Shown here piece after piece: positions 35,910-45,692 of a stretch of 64,000 nucleotides of DNA (position 1 is its first letter; every line of letters starts with the position of its first letter). Both the position numbers and the translations under genes were made by a program. The stretch comes from Devosia nitrariae (lineage in GTDB: Bacteria; Pseudomonadota; Alphaproteobacteria; Rhizobiales; Devosiaceae), in the NCBI RefSeq assembly GCF_030160115.1, contig NZ_BSNS01000007.1, positions 607,501 through 671,500 of the forward strand, given 5' to 3'. The notes under the pieces are model-generated. The model did no database searches, was not told where the DNA came from, and worked only from the letters and a program-made list of their open reading frames with translations.

Positions 35910-37331
35910 TTAGCTTCCACTCGACTTCGGTTCCATCCGCGGCAACCCGAAGTCCGCGTCCTGCTGCGCCTCAATGCTGTCGAGCGGCGCCGAGAGGATC
36001 CATCTTATGCCGTCGGCTCGGTAGTCTATCCTTCCCGTGCCGGCGATGGCCGAAGGCGTCACCCTCTCCAGCACCACCGTACCGAAGCCGTTGCTCTTGG
36101 CCTCACCAAGCGCAGGGCCGGAGACGCTCTCGGTCCAGGTGAGGATGAACTGGCGCTCTGGACCGATCGACCAGGAGACGTCGATGGTGCCGCCCGGGGG
36201 GGCGAGCGCGCCGTATTTGGCGGCGTTGGTGGCCAGCTCGTGGAAGGCCATGCCGATATACTGCAGGGCCATGGGCTGCAGCACGATGGTGGGGCCGGCA
36301 AGACGCACGCGCTCCTGGCTGGCGAAGATCTCGAGGTGGGCGAGCAGCAGTTCGAAGAGCGTCGCCCCGCGCCACTCGCCCTTGACCAGAAGATCGTGCG
36401 AGCGCGCCAGCGCCATGATGCGCTCGCGCACCTGCACCTCGAACTCGGCAGGGTCCGAGGCCCGGCTGCGCGTCTCGCGGACCATCGACAGGATCACGGC
36501 GAACTGGTTCTTGACCCTGTGGTTGACCTCGCGCATCAGCGCGTGGATGAGCTGCTCGCTCTCTTTCTGCTGGGTGATGTCGCGAGCGATCTTGGAAACG
36601 CCGATAATGGAACCGTCGTTCGCGCGGATCGGCGAGATGGTGAGCGACACCGGCATACGTCTTCCATCCCGGTGAACCCTGACCGTCTCGAAATGATCGA
36701 CAACCTCGCCGGCGCGGATGCGCCGCAGGATCTCGACCTCCTCGTGCTGGCGCTCGGGCGGAATGAGAATGGTGATCGGCTGGCCGACGATCTCCTCGGG
36801 ACTGTAGCCGAAGACCCGTTGGGCGCTCTCGTTCCAGGTCTGCACGATTCCGCCGAGATCCTTGGAGACGATCGCGTCGTGCGATGAGGCTACGATCGCG
36901 GCCAGATGATGCTGGGCCTGCTGCGCGGCCTCAGTGCTGCTGGTCTCGATCAGCACGTTGACGGCCCCGGCGACCCCTCCGGCGTCATCTCGCAAGGGCG
37001 TGACGAATGCCAGGAACGGCACCTGCTGACCGTCGGGCCGTTCGGCGATCGCCTCCACCCCGTGGATCGGCCGACCTTCGCGAATGGCAAGCGCCATTGC
37101 GCTGTCATCTGGCGGCATTGTGCGGCCATTCGGGTGACGCAGCCGCCGGAAGCCGGACCACCGCATCGCGTCAAGCTCCGTTGCGCCGCCCCAGAGCTCG
37201 CGAGCGGCTGCGTTGAAAGCCAGGATCCTGCCCTCGCGGTCGGTGGTATAGACCGGAATCGGCAGGGCCTCGAGCACTGCATCGCTCGTCCACACCTGCG
37301 ACCAGTACGACGTCTGCGCAACTGCGATCAT
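35910..37331 (-). CDS. PAS-domain HWE-family sensor histidine kinase
   Basis: A 473-residue soluble kinase. PAS 1 (EALPIPVYTTDREGRILAFN), PAS 2 (DAIVSKDLGGIVQTWNESAQRVFGYSPEEIVGQ), then an HWE kinase core with the phospho-acceptor His in EVNHRVKNQFAVI, FHELATNAAKYGAL (N box) and NGFGTVVLERV near the end. No transmembrane segment, so it senses an internal cue. HWE kinases are common in Hyphomicrobiales and often act in general stress response. No response regulator gene is adjacent. Confidence 0.92.
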   Translation of the reverse strand: MIAVAQTSYWSQVWTSDAVLEALPIPVYTTDREGRILAFNAAARELWGGATELDAMRWSGFRRLRHPNGRTMPPDDSAMALAIREGRPIHGVEAIAERPDGQQVPFLAFVTPLRDDAGGVAGAVNVLIETSSTEAAQQAQHHLAAIVASSHDAIVSKDLGGIVQTWNESAQRVFGYSPEEIVGQPITILIPPERQHEEVEILRRIRAGEVVDHFETVRVHRDGRRMPVSLTISPIRANDGSIIGVSKIARDITQQKESEQLIHALMREVNHRVKNQFAVILSMVRETRSRASDPAEFEVQVRERIMALARSHDLLVKGEWRGATLFELLLAHLEIFASQERVRLAGPTIVLQPMALQYIGMAFHELATNAAKYGALAPPGGTIDVSWSIGPERQFILTWTESVSGPALGEAKSNGFGTVVLERVTPSAIAGTGRIDYRADGIRWILSAPLDSIEAQQDADFGLPRMEPKSSGS

Positions 37332-37559
37332 CGGCGCTCGGCGGTGGCTGATGACGGGGAGACTGGCCGCATCAGGCGGGCGAAGGAACTGTCCATCCAG
37401 AAAACCTCTTGCAGGCTCGATAGTTAACTCGAAAACCTCACGCTGGTTCCCCTATGTTGGTTGAGCGCGGGCCCAACGGCAAGAGGCTTGGCCACGGCGC
37501 CCGCTCTAGCGGAACCTCCACGGCCGATCGGCCGTTGTCGGGCCATTGGAGGCATGAAC

Positions 37560-37778
37560 ATGGCTGACCCTGCGCCCGCGACGACCGGTTTCCTTGGCGT
37601 CTTCTTCACCCTCATCCTGGCGATTTGCCTCGTGGCCGTCGGGTTTGCCGGCTTTGTCGTCTGGCGGGGTCAATCGGTCGAGGCGATCGGTGCCGCCGAT
37701 CAAGCCGGCGTCTCCGACGACCAGCAGGGCGCGGGCGCGCTGCGGCCGGTCGAAGAGGCGCCATCGCAGCAGCAGTGA
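37560..37778 (+). CDS. Small single-pass membrane protein, unknown function
   Basis: A 72-residue peptide with one central transmembrane helix (GVFFTLILAICLVAVGFAGFVVW), short Pro/Ala-rich N terminus and a Gln/Glu-rich C-terminal tail. ATG 37560 is 7 bases after TTGGAGG; the ATG at 37554 is too close to it. Length and one-TM shape are typical of uncharacterised small membrane proteins. No function is assigned. Confidence 0.6.
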   Translation: MADPAPATTGFLGVFFTLILAICLVAVGFAGFVVWRGQSVEAIGAADQAGVSDDQQGAGALRPVEEAPSQQQ

Positions 37779-37786
37779 GATCCCGG

Positions 37787-38059
37787 CTATTTCGACAGGA
37801 GGTTCGGGCCGGCGGACCGGGTCGAAACGATGGCGCTTTGCGCCGCACTGTCGTCGGCCGTCACGATCGGCGCCCAGAGGCGGGCGACGAGGAAGCCGGG
37901 CGCGTCCCCCAGAGTGCATTTGATGTGCATCTCGCCATCCGTCGTGATCCAGATATCGTCGCGTTCCCACCGCGCCTTGCGCCATACGCCGTCATCGCAC
38001 CAGAGCATGATCTCGGTGTCGTCCCTGGGTGCCGTGTCGATCCCTTTCTCGTCGAGCAT
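37787..38059 (-). CDS. Small hypothetical protein
   Basis: A 90-residue soluble product (MLDEKGIDTAPRDDTEIMLWCDDGVWRKARWERDDIWITTDG...) with a balanced, non-repetitive composition and no membrane segment. GGAGGAACGCGA upstream of ATG 38059 supports translation. It converges with the small membrane-protein gene with 8 bp between. The APRDDTEIMLW pattern looks like a short conserved domain of unknown role in rhizobial proteins, but I cannot name it. Confidence 0.6.
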   Translation of the reverse strand: MLDEKGIDTAPRDDTEIMLWCDDGVWRKARWERDDIWITTDGEMHIKCTLGDAPGFLVARLWAPIVTADDSAAQSAIVSTRSAGPNLLSK

Positions 38060-38208
38060 TCGCGTTCCTCCGCCTGCGGCGGGGCATCCGGCCCCGCCCG
38101 AAGGACAGTAAGCCCCAGCCGGCCATATGGTTGCCGCGCTTTGGCCCAAGCGCGATCACATTTACGCCGCACCCGGGCGCGTCGCACTCAATATCGATCA
38201 AAGGGGGG

Positions 38209-38284
38209 TGGTGCCGCATGCCGGACTCGAACCAGCGACCCCATCATTACGAATGACGTGCTCTACCAACTGAGCTAATGCGGC
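38209..38284 (-). tRNA. tRNA-Thr(CGT)
   Basis: On the minus strand the 76 bases fold fully: acceptor GCCGCAT/ATGCGGC, D-arm with AGTTGGTAG, anticodon stem CGTCA/TGATG around the loop TTCGTAA (anticodon CGT, codon ACG), T-arm GCTGG-TTCGAGT-CCGGC, discriminator A and encoded CCA (38209-38211). It stands 37 bp after hemY on the same strand, so it could be processed from the haem operon transcript or have its own promoter. Confidence 0.95.
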
Positions 38285-38321
38285 GTCGGGCACGCGGATT
38301 GGGTCGTGCCGTGGCGGCCTT

Positions 38322-39719
38322 TTACTCAGCCTTCTGCCGGGGTGCAAGGGGCAAGGTGGCGCCTGGGTCGCCGGCGGCGACAGGAAGCTCGGGTTTGTCG
38401 ACCGGTTCCGGCCGTACGCCGGTCGACGACGGGACCGCCACGGCGCTGACCGGAACCTTCCATTCGAAGGCGTCGAGCCTGCCGGTGACAGGGGAGACCG
38501 GTTCCCATTCGTCGCTGACGATGCCGTCGGCCGTCCAGACCGGATCGCGCGGCGCGCGCACGGCCCGGGCGAGCCACTCGCGTGCCTTGCCCTGGTCTCC
38601 CGTCTCGCCCTCCTCGATCTCGGCCATCAGGCTCGCAACCCCTTCGGTCGGCTCGGCGATATAGGAGGCCAGTGCGTCGCGGGCCGTGGCCCAGTCATAG
38701 GCATCGACCGCGGCGCGGGCGACGACCATGGCGGCCGCCCGCGTCGCCGGCGGAATGTCGATGAGCTCGCGCACGCGCTTCAAGCGTTCGACCGCCGAGG
38801 CGCCCGGCTGGGCGTTGGCATAAAGGGTCGCCGCGTGCGGATGGCCCGTGGCGCGCCAGATGCGGCGCATCAGGCTCATGGCCTTGCGCGTCTCGCCACG
38901 ATTGGAGTGGATGCGCGCGGCAATAAGCGCGGCCGGCACGAAATCGGGCAGGAGCTTGAGGGCCGTCAGCGCGTGATCGAGGGCCGCGAGCGGATCGGTC
39001 GTTTCCGCTTCGCGGGCACGGGCGGTTTCGATTACCGCTTGCCTGCGCCGTTTTGCGGCGCGTTCGGCGCGGGTGCGCGCGGGCTGATCGTTGACCATGG
39101 CAACGGCCTGCGCCCAGGCACCGCGCTTGACGAAATCGTTGAACACCGCCGCGCTCGCCCAGCGGGCGCCGGGTTCGAGCGTGATGGCCTTGCGCGCAAA
39201 GGTCAGCGCCGCATCCGGCCGGTTCTGGGTCCGCGCTTGATCGTAGAGCCCGGCGAGCGCGGCCATTGCCGTGCGCTCGTGGCCGATCAGCGTCCGGTAG
39301 TGCTCGCGTGCCGCGCTCATGTCGCCGACCGCGAGATCGGCACGCGCCTCCAGCAACCGCGCAGCCGGGTTGTCCGGCAAGCGGGCCCGAGCATCGCGCG
39401 CCAACGCCCGGGCGCGCGAGGGATCGCCTGCCTCGAGCGCGATGAAGGCATCTGAAAGCGCCTCGATTCCGGCCTCTCGCCGCCGCTCGCGCGCCCTGCG
39501 CGCAAGGATACGGGGCGTCGCCAGCAGCCGGCGCACCATAGCCCAGACGAGGATGATGGCAATGACGGCGGCGATGACGAGGAAAATGACAGTGCCGATC
39601 TCGGGCTGCATGCGCCAGCCGGCCACCTCGAGCGTCAGCGTACCGGAAAGCGATGCGATCCAGGCGATAAGGGCGGTGACGGCAAGGCTGGCGATGATCC
39701 AGGAGGCGAGACGAATCAC
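38322..39719 (-). CDS. hemY: HemY-like haem biosynthesis membrane protein
   Basis: A 465-residue HemY_N family protein. Two N-terminal transmembrane helices (LASWIIASLAVTALIAWIASL and GTVIFLVIAAVIAIILVWAMV) precede a long TPR-like helical region (RARALARDARARLPDNPAARLLEAR repeats). It is linked with late haem synthesis by gene neighbourhood but has no shown catalytic activity. Overlaps the COG4223 gene by 4 bases as the last protein gene of the hem operon. Confidence 0.92.
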   Translation of the reverse strand: MIRLASWIIASLAVTALIAWIASLSGTLTLEVAGWRMQPEIGTVIFLVIAAVIAIILVWAMVRRLLATPRILARRARERRREAGIEALSDAFIALEAGDPSRARALARDARARLPDNPAARLLEARADLAVGDMSAAREHYRTLIGHERTAMAALAGLYDQARTQNRPDAALTFARKAITLEPGARWASAAVFNDFVKRGAWAQAVAMVNDQPARTRAERAAKRRRQAVIETARAREAETTDPLAALDHALTALKLLPDFVPAALIAARIHSNRGETRKAMSLMRRIWRATGHPHAATLYANAQPGASAVERLKRVRELIDIPPATRAAAMVVARAAVDAYDWATARDALASYIAEPTEGVASLMAEIEEGETGDQGKAREWLARAVRAPRDPVWTADGIVSDEWEPVSPVTGRLDAFEWKVPVSAVAVPSSTGVRPEPVDKPELPVAAGDPGATLPLAPRQKAE

Positions 39720-41014
39720 GAAGCGCTCTCCTCGGCGAGCGCCAGCGCCTCGCGGCGTGCAGCTTCGAGCAGGCGCGCCGCGTCGGCGCGCAGCGCTACC
39801 ATGCGTGGCACGTCGCCCGCCGCCTGCACCATCGGTTCGGGCAATGTGGCGACCAGTTCGTCGGCGGCGATGAAGTCGCCCCGGGAGATCGCCGCCTCGA
39901 GCCGCCCGGCAAGCGCCTCGGGACTGTTGCCGGCAACGTCTCCCACGGGACGCAGGGCAAGCGCCGAGCGAAACCAGTCGAGCGTTGTCTCCTGCCAGTC
40001 GGCGCCGGGATCGGACGGGCGGCCGGCCAGCACCGCCGGCAGCACCGCGGCATAAGCCCTCTCGATTGTTTCGGCTCGTGGCAGTCCGGTGCCGGCGGCA
40101 TCGAGGAGCGTCTGTGGCACGTCGGTTTCCGGGGCCGCTCGGGTGAGGGCATCGATCTCGGCCGAGTAGGGGCGGCCGCCGGCAAAGGCAGTCTCCAGGG
40201 CCGAGAGCACCAGCGGCAGGCGTACCGCCTCGCCGAGATCCAGTGGCTGCGCGGCGACGGTCGCCTGCGTGGTGCTGAGCGTCTCGCCGAGCTCGGTGAG
40301 TTCGGCCTCCTGCGCCCCGAGCCGCGTTTCAAGCGTCGCAACCTGCGTGGCGAGCGTGTCGAGCGATCCCCGCAGCGCCGCCAGCCCCTCCGTGTCACCG
40401 CCTTCGGCGGGCACCTCAAGCGCGTCGAGGCGCCCCGAGAGCGCCGCGATCTGCTCCTCGATCGCCGAGAGATCGGGGGAAGGAGCCGTCCCTTCTGCGG
40501 TGGCCGCGCTCGTCGCCGCTGCATCGGGAACCGGCCGGCTCTCGAGCGCCGCGATGCGCTCGTCGAGCCCGTCGATGCCGGCGGCGGTCTCGGCAATGGC
40601 CGTCTGCAAGTCCGGTACACCGGTGATCATCTGGCGGATCTGCGGCAGGCTGCGGGCGAGTTCGGCAAGACGCGGATCCATCGACGTCGCCGGCCACAGG
40701 CCTGCCCAGGCCAGCGCATAGGCGGCCGCAAGCCCCAGGACTCCACCGCCGACGATGCCGAGCGCGATGGCACCGCCGTTTGCGCCGCCTTCCGACGCGG
40801 GCGGCGGGGCGACGGCGGCCTTGGGTGCGTCCGTGGCTTTCTCCTGCGGCTTGCTGGCCTCGGACTCTTTGGCTCGCGTCGGGCCGCTCGTTTGAGCCTT
40901 CGCCGTCTCGGCCTTTGCGGCGCCTTCGCGGGCGCTGAGATCGATCACCGGCGGCTTGACCGGTCCGCCTTTGTTGTCGGTCATCAAATCACCTCTTGGG
41001 TCCGATGGCATCAT
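39716..41014 (-). CDS. COG4223/mitofilin-like membrane protein
   Basis: A 432-residue protein with an N-terminal Ser/Lys/Ala-rich cytoplasmic region, one transmembrane helix (GGAIALGIVGGGVLGLAAAYALAWAGLW near residue 80), a coiled-coil region (LAALRGSLDTLATQVATLETRL) and a C-terminal helical domain. This is the COG4223 family that replaces hemX between hemD and hemY in alphaproteobacteria and is related to mitochondrial Mic60. ATGA overlap with hemY and hemD. Confidence 0.88.
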   Translation of the reverse strand: MMPSDPRGDLMTDNKGGPVKPPVIDLSAREGAAKAETAKAQTSGPTRAKESEASKPQEKATDAPKAAVAPPPASEGGANGGAIALGIVGGGVLGLAAAYALAWAGLWPATSMDPRLAELARSLPQIRQMITGVPDLQTAIAETAAGIDGLDERIAALESRPVPDAAATSAATAEGTAPSPDLSAIEEQIAALSGRLDALEVPAEGGDTEGLAALRGSLDTLATQVATLETRLGAQEAELTELGETLSTTQATVAAQPLDLGEAVRLPLVLSALETAFAGGRPYSAEIDALTRAAPETDVPQTLLDAAGTGLPRAETIERAYAAVLPAVLAGRPSDPGADWQETTLDWFRSALALRPVGDVAGNSPEALAGRLEAAISRGDFIAADELVATLPEPMVQAAGDVPRMVALRADAARLLEAARREALALAEESAS

Positions 41015-41760
41015 GCCCCGTTTTGCTCGCGGGCAAAAGCCAGGGCCAGCGCCATCATGGCACCGTCCTCGGGCTGGTCGGCAAGGCTGATGCGGGTGCA
41101 GTGGGCCGCCACCAGCGGCGCAGCGACGGTCTCTGAGAGGCAGAGCATTTCCACACCCGCGCGCATCTGTCGCGTCAGACCATCGCCGAGGCAGGAGAGG
41201 AACGTCTGGGCGGTGCGATTCGAATAGAAGAGGACGGCCGAGATCGCACCGGCCTCGAGCTCGCCGACCACTTCCTCGGGCAGGCGATCGACCGCCACCA
41301 TGTCATAGATCGGCACCGTCTCGACGACGACGCCGTGATCGGCGACCGAGCGGGCGAGATCCCCCGAGCGGTGGCGACCGGCAGGATGGAAGACCTGCCC
41401 CGAAATGCCGGCGTGAATGATGAGTTCGGCAAGGTCGGCAAGCGTGCCCCCTGCATCGAACACTTTGGGGAACCCCAGAACCTCGGCCTCGACGGCGGTG
41501 CGCGTGCCTACCGCATAGACCGGCAAGTGCCGGTAGGCATCGACCGCACCGCGATCTGCAAGCGTCCTCAGCCCGTTGGTGCTGGTCAGCGTCAGCGCGG
41601 CGAAGCGTTCGGGCGGCGGCAGCGGAGTGGAGAGCGGCGTGCGCTTGAGGAGAGGCGCAGCAAGCGAATCGATATCGAGCGCGCGCAGCCGCGCCACCGT
41701 CAGCTGCGCGTCCGGCTCCGGCCGGGTCACCAGCATGCGCACGGGATGGTCCGTGGTCAT
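41011..41760 (-). CDS. hemD: Uroporphyrinogen-III synthase
   Basis: Closes hydroxymethylbilane into uroporphyrinogen III. The 249 residues have the weakly conserved HemD fold (VTRPEPDAQLTVARLRALD start; LTSTNGLRTLADRG; VGTRTAVEAEVLGF; LFYSNRTAQTF; LCLSETVAAPL). HemD is poorly conserved, but position between hemC and the COG4223 gene, with 4-base overlaps, makes the call secure. Confidence 0.93.
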   Translation of the reverse strand: MTTDHPVRMLVTRPEPDAQLTVARLRALDIDSLAAPLLKRTPLSTPLPPPERFAALTLTSTNGLRTLADRGAVDAYRHLPVYAVGTRTAVEAEVLGFPKVFDAGGTLADLAELIIHAGISGQVFHPAGRHRSGDLARSVADHGVVVETVPIYDMVAVDRLPEEVVGELEAGAISAVLFYSNRTAQTFLSCLGDGLTRQMRAGVEMLCLSETVAAPLVAAHCTRISLADQPEDGAMMALALAFAREQNGA

Positions 41761-42698
41761 GGCAGGCTCCAGCGGGAAAGGAAGTCGGGCCCGGCCGCCC
41801 TAAGGAGCTGACGGGCAAGCTCGGCACCGAGCCTTTCGCCGTCCTCGGCCCGGCCGCTGACCTCGGCCGCAAAGCGTTCGGCCCCATCGAGGCTGAGGAT
41901 TTCGCCCTGGAGCACGATGCCCTCGCCCTCCATCCGCGAGAGGGCGCCGACGGGCGTACGACAGGAGCCGTCGAGCACGGCAAGCATCGCCCGCTCGGCC
42001 GTGACCGCCCGGGACGTCGGCAAGTGGTTGAGCGGCGCAACGAGGGCAGTCGCCCGGTCGTCGCCGGCTCGTACCGCAAGGCCGATGGCTCCCTGGGCGG
42101 GAGCCGGCATGAAGCTTTCAGCATCGAGGATCGCGGTTGCCCGACGGTCCTCACCCAGGCGCTTGAGGCCTGCGAGCGCAAGGAGCGTGGCATCGGCGAC
42201 CCCATCGGCGAGCTTTTGCAGCCGCGTTTCGACGTTGCCGCGAAAGGGCACGATCATGAGGTCCGGGCGCAGGCGTTTGACCTGCGCGGCGCGGCGGATG
42301 GACGAGGTGCCGAAGCGTGCGCCCTCGGGGAGGTAGTCGATGCCCCTGGCCGTGAGCGAGATGAAAGCGTCGCGCACGTCCTCGCGTTCAAGGAATGCGG
42401 CGAGCGTCATCCCTTCCGGCAAGGTCGTCGCCATGTCCTTGGCCGAGTGCACGCCGATATCGACCTCGCCCTTGAGCAGCGCCTCGTCGATTTCCTTGGT
42501 AAAGAGGCCCTTGCCGCCGACTTCGGCGAGCGGCCGGTCCTTGAGTCGATCGGCGGTCGAAACGAAGCTGACGATGTCGATGGCCGTGGGATCGACGCCA
42601 TGGGCCCGCGCCAGCAGATCGCGCGTTGCCTCGGCCTGGGCCAGCGCCAGCGGCGAGCCGCGGGTTCCGATACGAGCAAAGGGCGCTGGCGATTGCAT
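41757..42698 (-). CDS. hemC: Porphobilinogen deaminase (hydroxymethylbilane synthase)
   Basis: Polymerises four porphobilinogens. The 313 residues include GTRGSPLALAQ, the KDRPLAEVGGKGLFTKEI segment, HSAKDMAT, IRRAAQVKRLRPD and the dipyrromethane cofactor Cys in LDGSCRTPVGAL. First gene of hemC-hemD-COG4223-hemY, divergent from tsaD. Confidence 0.97.
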   Translation of the reverse strand: MQSPAPFARIGTRGSPLALAQAEATRDLLARAHGVDPTAIDIVSFVSTADRLKDRPLAEVGGKGLFTKEIDEALLKGEVDIGVHSAKDMATTLPEGMTLAAFLEREDVRDAFISLTARGIDYLPEGARFGTSSIRRAAQVKRLRPDLMIVPFRGNVETRLQKLADGVADATLLALAGLKRLGEDRRATAILDAESFMPAPAQGAIGLAVRAGDDRATALVAPLNHLPTSRAVTAERAMLAVLDGSCRTPVGALSRMEGEGIVLQGEILSLDGAERFAAEVSGRAEDGERLGAELARQLLRAAGPDFLSRWSLP

Positions 42699-42809
42699 AG
42701 GCGGCTGATCCTGGTGTAGGCGAAAGCGGTGGTTGTTTATGTCGTGGCCCCTTAACGGGAAACCGCGCCCGAGCGTTTCGGGAACCAGTTGGAGTTAGAC
42801 CAGATCGCC

Positions 42810-43889
42810 GTGAGCGGGCAAGCGCAAGCCGTCATTCTGGGCATTGAAACCAGCTGCGACGAAACCGCCGCGGCCCTTGTCGCGCGCGATGCGTCCGGCA
42901 ATGGCAAGATCCTCTCCAATGTCGTGCGCTCTCAGCTCGACGAGCATGCCGCCTTCGGCGGCGTGGTGCCCGAGCTTGCGGCGCGCGCCCATGTCGCCTT
43001 CCTCGACCATATCATCGAAGCAGCCTGCCGGCAGGCGGGTATCGGCCTCGCCGAGGTCGACGCCATCGCCGCGACCGCCGGACCGGGACTGATCGGCGGC
43101 GTGCTGGTGGGCTTGACCACCGCCAAGGCCATTGCCGCCGCGCTCGGCAAGCCCTTGATCGCCGTCAACCACCTGGAGGCCCATGCACTCACCGCCCGGC
43201 TGACCGACGGCGTCGCCTTTCCCTATCTGATGCTGCTGGTCTCGGGCGGGCACAGCCAGTTCGTGCTGGTGCGCGGCGTCGGCGACTACGCCCGCTGGGG
43301 CACGACCATCGACGATGCGCTGGGCGAAGCCTTCGACAAGACTGCCAAGCTCCTGAGCCTTGGCCATCCGGGCGGGCCTGCGCTCGAGGCGGCGGCGTCC
43401 CAGGGCAACCCGAGGCGCTTCCGGTTCCCGCGGCCTCTTCTGAGGGAAGAGCGGCTCGACTTTTCCTTTTCCGGCCTCAAGACTGCCGTGCGGCTCGAGG
43501 CCGAAGGGCTGGCGCCGCTCACCGACAAGGACGTTGCCGATATCGCCGCGAGCTTCCAGGCGACGGTCGCCGAGATCGTTGCCGTGCGCGCTCGCCAGGC
43601 ACTCGAGCGTTTCGCCCGCGAGCTGCCCGGTCACCGGCCGCTTCTGGTCGTTGCCGGCGGTGTCGCCGCCAACCGCACCATCGGTGCGGGCCTGCAGCGG
43701 ATCGCAGATGAAACCGGCGCCGAGCTCGTCGTGCCGCCGCCCGCGCTCTGCACCGACAACGGCGCGATGGTCGCCTGGGCGGGGGCCGAGCGCCTGGCGC
43801 TGGGCGCTGCCGACGATCTCTCCTTCGCCGCCCGGGCGCGCTGGCCGCTCGATGATCCCGACATGAGGATCCTCCCCGATGCGGCTTGA
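42810..43889 (+). CDS. tsaD: tRNA N6-threonylcarbamoyladenosine synthase subunit TsaD
   Basis: Makes t6A37 in ANN-reading tRNAs, the substrate for MtaB earlier in this window. The protein shows [14 protein letters not shown], the metal motif [25 protein letters not shown] and GGVAANRTI. The start is uncertain: GTG 42810 gives a typical 9-residue lead before LGIETSC, TTG 42789 would add seven residues; GGAG (42791-42794) is 15 bases from 42810. Overlaps gpsA by 11 bases. Confidence 0.95.
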   Translation: MSGQAQAVILGIETSCDETAAALVARDASGNGKILSNVVRSQLDEHAAFGGVVPELAARAHVAFLDHIIEAACRQAGIGLAEVDAIAATAGPGLIGGVLVGLTTAKAIAAALGKPLIAVNHLEAHALTARLTDGVAFPYLMLLVSGGHSQFVLVRGVGDYARWGTTIDDALGEAFDKTAKLLSLGHPGGPALEAAASQGNPRRFRFPRPLLREERLDFSFSGLKTAVRLEAEGLAPLTDKDVADIAASFQATVAEIVAVRARQALERFARELPGHRPLLVVAGGVAANRTIGAGLQRIADETGAELVVPPPALCTDNGAMVAWAGAERLALGAADDLSFAARARWPLDDPDMRILPDAA

Positions 43890-44865
43890 GACCGTCACCG
43901 TCGTTGGCGGGGGCGCGTGGGGCAGCGCCCTCGCCCAGGCCGCCGCCACGGCCGGACGCCCGGTGACGCTCATCGCCCGCGACGAAAAGATCGTCGACGA
44001 GATCAATACCCGCCACACCAACACCCGCTATCTCGGCGGCCTCGCCCTCGATGTCCGAATCGTCGCCGAGTCGCTGTTCGTGCCCGCCGACATCGTGGTG
44101 ATGGCGGTACCGGCGCAGGCGACGCGCCAGGCGCTGGCCGCCATCGACCCGGAATTCCTCGCCCGCCGCCCGGTGGTGCTGACCGCCAAGGGGCTGGAGA
44201 CCGGAACCCTCGAACGCCAAAGCGAGATCCTCGGCGCCATGGCACCGCTTGCGGTGCCCTATGTGCTTTCCGGCCCGAGCTTTGCCGCAGACGTCGCCGC
44301 CGGGCGTCCGACCGCCGTCACCCTTGCAGGCGACGGGGCGAGCGACACTTCGGAACTCGCGGCCGCTCTCGCCGGCCCGAGCCTGCGGCCCTATGCAGCC
44401 GACGATCGCGTCGGGGTCGAGATCGCCGGTGCCCTGAAGAACGTCTATGCGCTTGCCTGCGGCGCCGTGGAAGGGGCCGGTCTCGGGTTCTCCGCCCGTT
44501 CGGCGCTGATGGCGCGCGCCTACGCCGAGATGGCCCGCATCGTCACCGCCATGGGCGGTTCGGCCACCACCCTCACCGGTCTTGCCGGCCTTGGCGACCT
44601 GACGCTCTCCTGCACCACTCCTCAGTCGCGCAACTATACGTTCGGCCTCGCCCTCGGGCGCGGCGAGAGCACGCAGGAGATCCTTGCCGGTGGCGCCGGG
44701 CTCGCCGAAGGGGTCGCGACCGCCCCGGTCGCGGCCGAGCTCGCCGAACGCTTCGAGGTCGATGCGCCCCTCGTTGCCGCGGTCAACCAGTTGCTGACCG
44801 GCGTCGCCTCGATTACCCATATTGTTGCCGGCCTCATGGCCCGGCCGCTGAAGAGAGAAAGCTAA
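43879..44865 (+). CDS. gpsA: Glycerol-3-phosphate dehydrogenase (NAD(P)+)
   Basis: Makes sn-glycerol-3-phosphate for phospholipids. The 328 residues have the Rossmann motif [31 protein letters not shown], catalytic Lys in [11 protein letters not shown] and the C-terminal [23 protein letters not shown]. Follows tsaD with an 11-base overlap, a typical alphaproteobacterial pair. Confidence 0.97.
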   Translation: MRLETVTVVGGGAWGSALAQAAATAGRPVTLIARDEKIVDEINTRHTNTRYLGGLALDVRIVAESLFVPADIVVMAVPAQATRQALAAIDPEFLARRPVVLTAKGLETGTLERQSEILGAMAPLAVPYVLSGPSFAADVAAGRPTAVTLAGDGASDTSELAAALAGPSLRPYAADDRVGVEIAGALKNVYALACGAVEGAGLGFSARSALMARAYAEMARIVTAMGGSATTLTGLAGLGDLTLSCTTPQSRNYTFGLALGRGESTQEILAGGAGLAEGVATAPVAAELAERFEVDAPLVAAVNQLLTGVASITHIVAGLMARPLKRES

Positions 44866-44870
44866 CCGCC

Positions 44871-45158
44871 ATGCTCTATGCGCTCATCGCCGAAGACACG
44901 AACGATCCGCAAAAGCGGCTCGATGCCCGACCGGACCATTTGAAGCACCTCGACAGCCTCGGCGACCGTCTGGTGCTGGCGGGGCCGTTTCTCGACGAGA
45001 ACGGCGGCATGACCGGCAGCTTCATGGTCATCGAGGCCGATGATCAGCAGCAGGCCGAGGCCTTCTATGCGCAGGACCCGTTCATGCAACGCGGCGTCTT
45101 TGCCACCTACACCATCCGGCCTTGGAAACTCACCATCAACAAGTCTGCGGGGCGCTGA
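44871..45158 (+). CDS. YciI family protein
   Basis: A 95-residue YCII-fold protein (MLYALIAEDTNDPQKRLDARPDHLKHLDSLGDRLVLAGPFLDENGGMTGSFMVIEA). The conserved His (HLKHL) and Asp are present. YciI proteins are small and of uncertain function; some act as HCl-lyase-like or dehalogenase-linked. It lies 5 bases after gpsA and is followed by the EVE gene with 1-base spacing, so it belongs to this operon. Confidence 0.9.
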   Translation: MLYALIAEDTNDPQKRLDARPDHLKHLDSLGDRLVLAGPFLDENGGMTGSFMVIEADDQQQAEAFYAQDPFMQRGVFATYTIRPWKLTINKSAGR

Positions 45159-45159
45159 C

Positions 45160-45582
45160 ATGGCATACTGGCTGTTCAAATCCGAACCCGACGCCTTCTC
45201 CTGGGACGACCTCGTCAATAAGGGCTCGCCCGAGGAATGGACCGGGGTGCGCGCTTATGCGGCGCGCAACAACATGCGGGCAATGAAGGTCGGCGATCTC
45301 GGCTTTTATTACCACTCCAATGTCGGCAAGGAGATCGTTGGCATCTGCCGCGTGGCGGCGGAGGCGCACCCGGACTCGACCGCCGAATTGAAGGACGGCA
45401 AGGTCGTCTGGGAGTGCGTCGACATCGAACCGGTCAAGCCCTTTAAGCGCGCGGTCACGCTCGAGGAGATGAAGACGACCAAAGGGCTGGAAAAGATGTC
45501 GCTGGTCAACCAGCCGCGCCTGTCGGTGCAGCCGGTGACCGAGGACGAATGGAAGATCGTCTGCAAGCTCGGCGGCGTCTGA
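45160..45582 (+). CDS. EVE domain-containing protein
   Basis: A 140-residue EVE (PUA-like) domain protein with YWLFKSEPDAFSWDDL, the aromatic motif WTGVRAYAARNNMRAMKVGD, and YYHSNVGKEIVGICRV. The EVE fold binds modified bases in nucleic acids, and stand-alone members occur widely. It starts 1 base after the YciI stop, at the end of the tsaD-gpsA-yciI operon. Confidence 0.92.
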   Translation: MAYWLFKSEPDAFSWDDLVNKGSPEEWTGVRAYAARNNMRAMKVGDLGFYYHSNVGKEIVGICRVAAEAHPDSTAELKDGKVVWECVDIEPVKPFKRAVTLEEMKTTKGLEKMSLVNQPRLSVQPVTEDEWKIVCKLGGV

Positions 45583-45692
45583 ACATAGCTCCGGCAACAT
45601 CGCACGCCGGTTCGACGCGCTAGGCAAGACCAGCGAACAGTCCTAGTTTCCCCAGGCGCGCGTGAGGGCGCGCTTATAGCGAGGGGGATATT

